Below the pieces are notes generated by a model, which made no database searches, had not been told where the DNA came from, and was given only the letters and a program-made list of their open reading frames with translations. Positions 10,517 to 20,706 of a stretch of DNA of 41,707 nucleotides are shown here, one piece after another. The stretch is taken from contig MU001680.1 of assembly GCA_010093515.1 (NCBI GenBank), forward strand, positions 743,607-785,313, read 5' to 3'. Position numbers and translations under genes: made by a program. The first letter of the stretch is position 1. Every line of letters begins with the position of its first letter. This DNA is from Lineolata rhizophorae. Lineage: Eukaryota > Ascomycota > Dothideomycetes > Lineolatales > Lineolataceae.

Positions 10517-13500
10517 ATGGCCGGCAGCGGTGCCAGCGTCAGCAGCAGCGTCTACAACGGCCCCGGCAGTGCGGCCCATTCAACCGCCGCCGCAGTCACC
10601 GCCTTACCACAGCAGGCGTCCTCCTCGTCAAGCACGTCGCAGCCGCACCGGCGGCGCTCCACCCGCTCGAGCTCGCTGTCCAGCTCCTCCATCGTCACCG
10701 TCAAGCGCTCCGCTTCGGTCAATTCGTCGTCGCGCCGCGGTAGCCTCGCCGGCCACCAGCGGTCGCTGACGGGCACCCTGTACGGCGGCAACGGCACCGA
10801 CAACGGCGGCACGAACTACTACAACGACACGAGCTCGGATTCGTCGTCGAGGAGGGCGGCAGCGCAACAACAGCAGCAGCAGCAGCAAGGAAGTGGCCGA
10901 CGCCGACGGTCCAGTGTAGCGCATGTGCCGGGCTTGGACGGCCTGGCAGGCATACGGGAAGGCGTGGGCAACTTGAACCGCTGGTCCCAGAGCACTTCAG
11001 GGTCCAACAAGAGCGGAGGGGGAAGCAGTGAGGTCACGCAAGGGGCATATCACCAGCGACAGAAGAGCAGCGCAGGGAGTCACGTTCACCATAAGCACTC
11101 ACGCAGCGGGAGCACAGGCGTCCTCCTATCGCGACGGCTCAGCGCATCGGCCGGGTCTTCACCGACTCGAACTGGCGTCGCCGCCACCGCACCCACCTCG
11201 TTCCTCCATGGCGGCGGTGTCACGGCCGCCTCGTCCACAACATCTCCAAAGTCGATCAAGTACTCCAACAAGTCGTCCCGCTCGCCGACGTCAACGAGCC
11301 CTCGGCGTACGCGCACTGGATCCCCCGTGCCGCCCCGCTCCGCCGCCGAACCGCCGCCACTCCTCACCCTTCCGACGCTGCCCCGCACCGTCTACGATCC
11401 CACGTCTTCGCCTTCGTCGGCCGCGTCGGCGACACCCTCCACGGCCGGCCTTTTCACGCCCGTCACCCAGTCGTCGAGCGTGGGCGACTACTTCACCGCT
11501 AAGACGCAAAACGCGTCCAACTCTTCGAGTCTAGCCAGGCCCGGTCCGCAGCAGCAACAGCGGGCTAGGGGTGTGCCTAAGTCGCCGTTGAGGTCACCGC
11601 CGATTATAACGGAGAAGAGTAATAGTAGTGAATTACAGCAGCAACAGCCTTATTCTCACACCCATTCCCATTCCCATTCGCGCTCACGCTCGCGTTCGCG
11701 ATCCCAATCCCACTCTCGAAAACCAAGCAAGTCGCACCGTCCGGGCCAGTCTTCGGGCAACATCTCGTACACGTCGTACCAAGCCGCAAGCAGCAGCGGA
11801 CAGCATCGCTCCACCAAGTCAGGCGGAACCGTGGCTTCGTCATCCGCCAACGACCACGCGCCCTCGCACCAGCGAGACCGCAGCATCAGCAACGCCAGCA
11901 GCAGCTACTTCGGCGGCGAGGCCGCGACGCCGTCGTCGGCCGGGACGACGCCGAACCGGGGCGGCGGCAACGCGCGCGAGCGCCGCGAGCGCGACAAGAA
12001 GACGATGTTGTCGCGGGCGCTGGCAAAGGCCAACACGGCCGTGCTGCTGGACAATGCGCAGAATTTCGAGGGCGCCACCGAGGCGTACGCGGACGCGTGC
12101 CGGTTGCTGCAGCAGGTGATGTTGCGGAGCACGGGCGAGGACGACAAGCGGAAGCTGGAAAGCATACGTACGACGTACTCGAACAGGATAGCGGAGCTGC
12201 AGCAGTTGATGGTGGAGCTGCAACGGTCGGTAGGGTCTGGAGATGGTGGCGCGGGAGGAAAGGCGGGGAAGAGTTTGCCGGCGAGGCCGATGAGTAATGA
12301 TAGCTCGGTGGAGAGCGATGAGCATAGTAGGTTCAATCTGAACCTTTTCTCGGCGGGGGGAACCGGCGAGGGCGAGGGAGGTGGAGAGGAGCAGCAGCAA
12401 CGGCACTCCCAGACGGAACACGTCAACGCGCACGGTAACAGGTCCTCGACGGATGACGAGCACGGCGACGGGGAGGAGTATGTCGCCCAGACGGCAACGG
12501 TCGCGCGGATCGTGCCCGCCGCGCCGAGTCCGGCTGGTAGCGGGCCCACGCCGCCGGTGAAGGAGCCGCCAGTACCGAAGAACCGGCCGCCACCGATACC
12601 GATCCACCACTCGCAGCGTGACTCGGTTATCACGTCCACGATACGCGAGATCGAAGGAGAGAGACAGGCGGGCAACGGCACGGCGGCACCAATAACGGGA
12701 CAGAACTTCCTCCCGATCCCGCGCGAAAGTGGCAGGAACTCCGTCGAACATCCCGTCGAGCGCAGGTCGGACTTGGAGTCGCCCATGGACCGGAGCTATA
12801 TGCCAGCGCCGCTTTCACCCCGGCGACCGAGCTCGCCAATGACGTATCCCGACGTGCAGCCGCAACATCAGCAGCAACACCACCAGCACCAGTATCAGCA
12901 GGACAACACAATGTACGAGAGGCAGATGGCGCGCGAACATCAGCAGCAGCAACACTATCCGCCGCACAACGCCCAATTCGGGCGGTATAGCGACGAGTCC
13001 ATGTCGTGGCTAGATACGATCGAGGAGTCCGGCGGGTCGTCGTGCTCATCCTCGGTCCACTCGTTACACGGGGTGAGCATGCGCCGCAAGCATCTGCGCT
13101 CGGCGAGCGGCGCCACCGAGGCCGAGTTCGACGCGGCGCTAGATGCGGCCGTCGAGGCAGCTTACGATGAAGGGTTCGAGCCGTATGAGGACGATGAGGG
13201 CGATGCGGACGACGATGACGACGGGAACGAGAGCAGACTGCCGCTACAGCAGCCGGACCCGGTAGCGGTGTCTCGGAGGAACGTAGAACTAGCGAAGGAG
13301 AAGGTGCGCGAGGCGGAACGGGAGGAGGCGGTCCGCGAGGCCAAGATGCGTGAACGCGAGCGGCTGCTACGAAGCCGCAAAGAAGGCTCGCTGCCGCACG
13401 TGCGCGACAGCGTGGGCGTCATGGCGGACCTAATGGACGACGAGGCCGACGAAGAGGAGCGCATGCTCGATGAGATGACAAAGGAGTACCTGCTCGACGG

Positions 13501-16416
13501 TTTCGACTTCGAACTGCAGTCTAAGTCGGCGCTGCCGCCGCGCGAGTCCGGATCCTCGGGCTTCTCGGGCTCGACATGGAGCGGCGGCTCCATGTCGTCG
13601 AGCCGCAACACGGCGGGCACATCGCTGACGACAGTGGCCGAAGCGGGCGTCGCGATAGGGGGCGGCCCCGGCGCGGGCACGGGCGCGGGATCTAAGCACG
13701 CGCACTCGTCGTCGTCCCATTCGCATATGACCTCGAACGGATCCGTGCCGCCTATGCCGTCGCAGCCAAGCCCGCTGCCGCCTGTGTCCGAAGCACAGAC
13801 GACGCCGAAACCACCGCAGCAACCGATCCAGCAGCAGCAGCAACCGCAGCAGCAGCAACAGCAAGAACAACAACCTCAAGAGCCCGCCATTCCTCCAACC
13901 CCACCTCCCCCGCCTCCGCCACAACACCAGTCTCCCCCGGCGGGTGCGGCCGTCCCGCATCCACCTCCACAGCAAAACAACTCAACCACGACGACACCAC
14001 GACCTGTCAGCGTCCAGAACCGCCGCATGTCCGGTCAGAACATGAAGCAGCTCAAGATCGAAACATCGGTGGTCAACAGCCTGGCTGCCGGGGCGCAAGC
14101 CAAGGCACCCTACACGCAGCAGCCCACCATCGCGGAACCGCCTGACAGCGCCGACACGCACCCGCTGCCGCCGCTACCCAAGTCAGCTACGGGCACCTCA
14201 CCGGCCGCGTCGACACCGGCGGGCGGCAGCAGCACCAGCGCCGCGGGAACTGGGCCGGTCCTTCTAGACTCGGTCTTCAGAGGGCCCGGGCAGTCGGTGC
14301 CCCGGCTCAACACGACGCTACAGCCGAGCGCGGCGGGCACGCCTTCGGGGCTTAGCCCGGCCTACACTGCGTCGGCGACGACAACGGTGAGCCCCGCGAC
14401 GCCGGCTCTGGCACACTCGGCGACGTCCACGGAGGCCCCGGCGTCGCCTGGCGGGTCACGCGTGCCGGGAACCAAGGCGCCAATCCGAAAGAATAAGTCG
14501 TCGCTAAGCCTCAAGAACCGCGCGCTGTCAATATCGAGCCCGGACGGATCCGAGGGTTCGGCGGCGGGGACCCCGACGTCGACCACGTTCGCCAACTTCC
14601 CGCCGCACAGCGCGGGGCCCGTCCCGGGCCGCAAGGGAACGGGGCCATCGCTGGCGCCGACGCCGAGTGTGCCGACGTTCAACCCGGGCGACGGGCCGCT
14701 GCCCTCGGGCGGCATGCATCTGTTCAGCAGCGATATTCATTCGCCGCATAGCCCGCACGGAGGCGGGGCGGCGGGCGTCAGCAACGCGGCTCCCGGCGGT
14801 GCAGTTCCTGGCGCCGGCGGCGCGCCCGCCGTGGGCTCCGTCGCGGACACGCTCGCGGAAGCGACCGTGGCGACGCCAGACGGCGGCAACGCGCCGATAC
14901 CGCTGGAGCCGTGTCCGGACGCGTACCTGCTGCGGCCCTTCTGGCTGATGCGGGCGCTGTACCAGACCATCGCGCACCCGCGCGGCGGTTACCTGTCCAA
15001 CAAGCTCTTCGTGCCGCGCGACGTGTGGGGGGTCAAGGGGGTCAAGATCCGCAACGTGGAGGAGAAGGTGGCACAGTGCGACCTGCTCACGGCGGCGCTA
15101 CAGAAGCTAGCCGCCGTCGACACTCTCGACGCCGACGCTGTCCTCGACGAGATGCAGGCCCTCGAGGGCGTGCTCGACATGGTGCAGGCGACGCTGAGCA
15201 AGAAGCTGGGCTCCGAGGTGGGCGTCGCCGGCGTGGCGCAGTTCTTCAAGGACGCGCCGCAGCCCGGAGGGGCCGGCGGTGGCGGCGGGAGCATGTGGTC
15301 CGCGACCAGCGGCCAGGACAGTCCGGCCGGCGAGTACCCGCCAGACCTGGGCGCGGCGGGATTCGGCGGCCAGGCCCAACCGCAGCAGCAGCAGCAGCAG
15401 CAGGCCACGCAGAACCTGCCCAAGAGCGCCACCCAGAACAAGTACTTCGCATCGTGGCGCAAGCTGCGGGGCAAGAACTCGGGCGTCGGCCTGGCGGCGA
15501 CGTTCTCAGGCGCCGGCTCCGGCGCCGGCGGCACGACCAGCGCGGCCAGCAGCACGACGAACGTGGGCACGCACAGCAGCGGCGGGAGCAACGGCGGCGG
15601 CAACGGCGGTAGCGGTACGGGGAGCGGCACCGGCGGGGTGCTGGGCGGCGCCAACGGCGAACTGCCCCGGGACGCGCTCACGCTGGCGACGTTGCCCATG
15701 ACGAGGGATCCCAAGGTGCGGCTGCCGAAGAGGGAGGTGGAGAAGGTGGAGTGCGTGGGCGTGAACGCGAATTACATGGGCGCGCTGGCGAGGCTGTTCG
15801 ACTCGGTGCAGGTTCTTGGTAAGTTTTCGAAGAGAGTTTCGTTTTCTCCCTCCTTTCTCTTTTGCCTTTCGTTTTTGCTCGAGCGTGCGCGGTGGAGTTC
15901 TGGTGGTGCTGTTTATGTAGTCGGAGGAAGGCTGGCTGCTGGGCCCTGCCGGGACCCTGTTCTAGTCGAGACCCGTCCCCGAGGCATGCGGCCTCTTGTG
16001 CGGGCGCCTGCGTGAGGCCGCGTCGGGAGTGTGCAGTGATGGCGGCCGCCAGCATGGCTACGCCCGGTGGACCGGCTCGCAAGCTGCAAGCAAACGTGCA
16101 TCGGTTGGGAGTGAGACTTTTTTTTTGGCGCGGTTTCATTTTTTTGCTTCTTCCTCTATCTCCTCTCTCTCTCTTTCTGTGCGTGTTGTAGGACAGCATG
16201 GCGCTAACCAAGGTGGTGTAACGTCCAGACCAAATCGCGCGCCAGGTCGAGGACCCGGGCCTGAAGCACTCGTCGCAAACGCACGTGGGGCTCGAGCTGA
16301 GCACGCGGCACGCGGCCGAGTTCTTCGCGTTCTACATCTGCCGCTTCGTGCTGACGGACGTGGCGGCTATGCTAGACAAGTTCATCAAGAGGGGGTCTGA
16401 GTGGGTCCTTGTGTGA
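10517..16416 (+). CDS. Large MIT-domain protein with low-complexity N-terminus
   Basis: My model is join(10517..15818, 16229..16416), 1829 aa. The ATG at 10517 has a strong context (GCCACGATGGCC); the frame is open 7 codons further upstream but without an ATG. An MIT (microtubule interacting and transport) three-helix domain lies at about residues 495-565 (MLSRALAKANTAVLLDNAQN onward); MIT domains usually bind ESCRT-III tails. A conserved C-terminal domain starts near residue 1463 (DAYLLRPFWLMRALYQT) and continues into exon 2 (DQIARQVEDPGLKHSSQTHV), ending RGSEWVLV. Between them are long Ser, Gly, Pro, Gln and His tracts, a run of alternating HS and RS pairs (about 380-400) and an acidic patch (about 890-905). 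The 410-nt intron (GTAAGT...GTCCAG, phase 1) is long for this genome. The frame stays open about 200 nt into it, so a single-exon call would give a wrong C-terminus. The role is inferred as membrane traffic or signalling; uncertain. Confidence 0.8.
10866..10890. repeat. CAA/CAG triplet run (polyglutamine)
   Basis: A run of CAA and CAG codons encodes about eight Gln at residues 117-125 of the MIT protein. Similar Gln runs lie near 13826-13866 and 15380-15402. Such tracts are prone to length variation. Confidence 0.7.
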
Positions 16417-19400
16417 GTGTGGTGTGGTGGTGCTCGGATGGTAATGAGAGCAAGAGGAGGGTGAGGGAAGGGATGTTGGGGAAACGGAAGTGTGGGAATG
16501 AGACCGGGAGCACGGGGCGTGGGCATATGCTTGCTTTGCTCTATCTCCTGGGCTTACCTACCGTGCTGGGATGCTGTCGCACCGGACATGTCCGTCGTTG
16601 CACAGCGGTCAGACACGCGCACCACCACTTCCTCCAACCAACCGCGCATACCTCGTTCACCACGACGCGCATACACGTGCGCGGAGAGGGGCGACGTCGT
16701 ACCACCGTACCACCGCCGCCCCACACCCACGCGTCGTCCCGCGCCCAGCCTCCTCCCGCCCTGTGCCGCGTGCCTCGAATCCGATTGTTTGGGCCCTTCG
16801 TCGATGCCGAGTCAAGTTGAGCGCCGCCATGCGCCTTGATTACGCTATACTGTGCGTGGGCGGGCTGTTTTTCAGGGTTTGGGGACCGGATTTTGGCCTT
16901 CTTCGCCGGGGTGGCCGTGGGTGGTGGAGATTGGGCGGTGCTGTGCTTTGAAGGAGCTTTGTTGTACGGGCATGGTTTCGTGCGTACGTGGTTGCCCTCC
17001 CGGATGAGCGTGCGTCGTGTTGGTGATCTTGATGGCGGGTGTGGATGTTCCTTTTGCAGAGGACGCTTATGCCGCTTCCTTTTTGTCCACCTTGCTCATC
17101 CGACTCTTACATCACAACCCTTTTAACTCACTTATTTTGGCCTTGTAGCCGAGGGCGAGACCTGTGTATATGGTGGGGGACACTGTCCATTTCGTCTACG
17201 TCTGGCCGGCCTGGGTTTGGGCCACGTATCTATTTCTGTTTATTTTGTACGGTGGTGCTTTCTTTGCTCGTCTCCATTTTGTTCTGTAGCCTAAAGGTCT
17301 TCTTGCACGGAGGATAATCTTAAGCCACGTTTCTTGATCTTCTTTTTCTCCTTGTTTCTTGGCAAGCAATATATCCGGGGCTGTTCCCGCCCCTTTTGTC
17401 TCTTGGAAGAATTTTGGCTTCTTTTTACTTTTGCTCCCGCCTATTCCCATGGCTTGCCGCTGTTACCATGGCCAGGTTTGGCCTTTGGCTTTGAGATCTT
17501 TTGCGTGCATGTGCGTGTGCCTGTCTTCTCTTTCCCAGCTTCTCCATCCTCCAGTTCAAGCGAGGTCCAGTGTTTTTTTCTCGTCTCACAATGCACCCTA
17601 GGTTTTGTAGTTGTTAATACCTATTACCTCTTTCCTTTGCTCGCCCATCTTTGTAGGTTCCGTGTTTGTTCGGCTTTGTACGTGCTCTGTCCCGCCGTCT
17701 TCTTGGCTCGGATTTCCTTGTTTCCTTTGCCGACTGGCTTTCTAATCCTACGCAGATGGAGAGTTGGGGGGGAGGAAGCTTTGGGAAAAGGTTTCTTGAA
17801 GGCCGTCACAGCGGAACGCCAGTCTGTAGAAGTCTCTGGGTGAGACGGGGCTCTGTATCTAGTGTAGTGTAGTGTAGCTGTAGCGCTAGTGGGCGGATCA
17901 GCCCGGCATCCCTCTCTTTGTTGTTCAGAGGGGCAAATCGTTTTTATTGTTCTAATTGATTCAATGAGGACGTTGCGAGTCGGTGACGTGCGTGACGTGG
18001 ATTTGCGCGTTTTAGGACGTCGTGCTTTGGTCTGGAGCATATAGTTTCGCCGTGTTGGGTGGAGCGTACTGTGTGTGCGGCGTTTAATCTTTCCTTCACA
18101 GCTTGTCGATTCAAGGCTGCGACGTACTTGCCCTAAGATTGAAAGTGGCCGGACAAAAGTCTAGTTTCTCAATTAGTGATTTTTGCCGCCGACTTTTTTC
18201 TTCCATGGGCATGGGTTGAAACGCAAACAGTTTTCTGACACGGTCCAAGACGCTTTCCCTCTAGGAAAACCGCGAGAATTCGGTGTAACCTTCCGTTTTT
18301 TTTTTTAACCAAAGACCTTTATAGCGCGCTACCTGCTTTGGGGACGGGAGCTACACTAAGTTACGCAACCTGTGATCACCATTGCAGTATCCAGACAAGG
18401 TCAGTGCCTGGTATGTTGCTGGCCCACGATCCCGAAGGGTACGCTTCACTGGCATGTATGAAAAGAGACACGGTTTTCTTGGATTATGCGCTTGAGGATT
18501 TGAGGGTGTTTGCACTTATTCCTCTTTTACAGGTGGAAGTACTCCTAGTAGAAAGGTCTTTGATTAAATGGACCGGCGATAAAGAACGTGAGGGAAGAGG
18601 GAGAAGGCGGACCTCGGCCTAAATTAACGAGTGAATCGTCTCATGCTGTTCTTCGAGACCGACGACGAATTTTGGAGGTCAAATAATACGCCGTCTGAGC
18701 ACAACTACCTTGCGAAATACGGGTTATGAAGGGCCCTATTTGCCTGCCACGAAACACTGGTAGCATCCCATAAACTTTCCGCTTCACCAATACATACGTC
18801 AATCTTCTTCTCTTTAGTTACCTGGATTTAATAGCTTAAATATATTTTTATTATCTCATACGCCCTTGCAAGCTTATGCTTATGGGAAGCTTCTATCTAT
18901 CTTGTCTACAGGCAAAACCCTCTGGGGAAGAAAGCCTGTTGCACTTTGTACTCCTTGGTGCTTTTGCATCTCACAGTCTGTGTATACCCTAGAGGCATGC
19001 TGTTGAGACCGTGGAGAGGGGCTCTTGGCCCTTAGCTGGCTCGCGTTCCCTCTCTCCCGTAGAGTAATGACCCTGCAAGCTGGAATTGCTGGAATCCGGC
19101 ATTCTAGATTAACAATCTTGTAATCCTCGTAGTCAATTTTGGGTCTGAAAGTTGTGTTTTGTAGTCTATACGGCCCCTACTTTAAACACCCCCTTAGAAT
19201 CCCTTGCCATAGAACAGTATCTTAGGCAACAATGCACTTACATACTACGTTGCAGATCTAGGATACTGAAATAGCTGCTAAGAGAGCGGCTAGTCCGGTG
19301 TTATTTTCTTTCTAAAACGACTGCGTTTAGTTGATATAACTTAGCGTATGTTAGACTATAAAGGAAATCAACATCTTCGGGATAATTTAACCCTTTTATC

Positions 19401-20706
19401 TTCAGCGTGGAAATACTCGGGCCTCGCTCAACAACATCAGCTGAACAGATCCTCGGATGTTAACCATCCACGCAGATGGAGGCCAGACGCGGCGAGGAAA
19501 AATGCGTTTTCACTAAAACAGAGTGTGTGGGCTACCAATTGGGCACAATACGAGGGCCCCGAGCTCGCCCGTATAAAAAGAGCTTCGCATATGTATATCT
19601 AATGTGCCTGGTTTATTGGAGAAAGGCCGTCGAAACTCAACTAGTTCAACAAAAACTGTCACTCCGCCGAATAATAACACTAGCAGTTAGCGGCCATTCA
19701 CGACTCACGAATCTCCAGAGGACAAACTACACAAAAAATCCAAACTCCTAAGAGTGCCTCAGACTTCATGCGCGAGGTTCAATTAGAAACTGGTGATGTG
19801 ATGGTATGTCAGTCACATGACCCCACCAGGCCCCTTACGCAGAAGGACGCTAGGTTACCCATTTCAGCCTGAATCGGCACGCATGAAGCATGCGAAAGTC
19901 GGGCACACAACATCCGGCCTCTACGAAACGCATCTCCGCTTCATTCGGTGGTCCTTGAAATCAAAGCACATTCTCCCGCGAGACCTTGACTCACTCAGAC
20001 CTCTTCTGCACGGCTTCGGCGTATTCCGTCTCAAAAGCGCCTTTGCGCTCAGTGGCCTGAATGCCAAGAGCAGCAGGAGTCTCCTGACCTCAGCATGAAC
20101 TGAAGCCCACTTGATACACCATTTTCACAGGCCACAGAGCAATATCACAATGCACGCAAGACTGAACATCGAAGGATTGTTTGTGCCTAGAGATGCCATT
20201 ACGAGCGAGGGCCGATTCTATGTAGTTTGCGGCTAATAGACTAGGAAGCAAGAAAACCGTTCGCAGAGGCGACGAGCACCAACGAAGGCTTCTGCCAGGA
20301 GTCCAAAATTGCTTGAAGTTACTACTCCACTTTGAAATCGTCTGACTTAGAATATACTATAGGAAAACTGATGATGACATGAATTCAACGCCGTGAGTTG
20401 TCTCCCTTCTTTGTCTCCCGAAGGGGGATACTTCATTCGAAACAGGCCTGTTCAGCAGGGCCCGAACGTGTATGTTTAAAAGCCAAGTACTTTGATTGCG
20501 ACATAAGAAAACCTTTGAACCATTATCCAAAACATGCGTCTAGAACCCCAATGCAGCGTTAAAACGCATCCACTACGGCACGGTTGGCCTCGTTACCCAC
20601 CGCTCTAGCTTGCCGTCTGATAAAAATAAGTTAGCTAAATGGTTTCAAACGTATAAAGAATCTTGAACTTGAACTTACAGTTCCACTTTCCAATGATGCT
20701 GGGAAA
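16417..20706. other. Gene-free region between two convergent genes
   Basis: About 4.3 kb between the 3' end of the MIT-domain gene (+) and the 3' end of the secreted repeat protein (-). 17000-17900 is T-rich on the plus strand; its open frames are Phe/Leu/Ser-rich and not protein-like. A short AGTGT tandem lies at about 17861-17876. 18800-19750 is AT-richer. Open frames at 18338-18622, 19348-19602 and 19817-20098 (+) match nothing I recognise. The region could hold 3' UTRs, noncoding transcripts or decayed repeats. Confidence 0.45.

Noticed and set aside
17334-17843. 169-codon plus-strand Phe/Leu-rich frame
   Set aside because: Comes from a T-rich stretch; looks membrane-like only because of base composition, no family resemblance.
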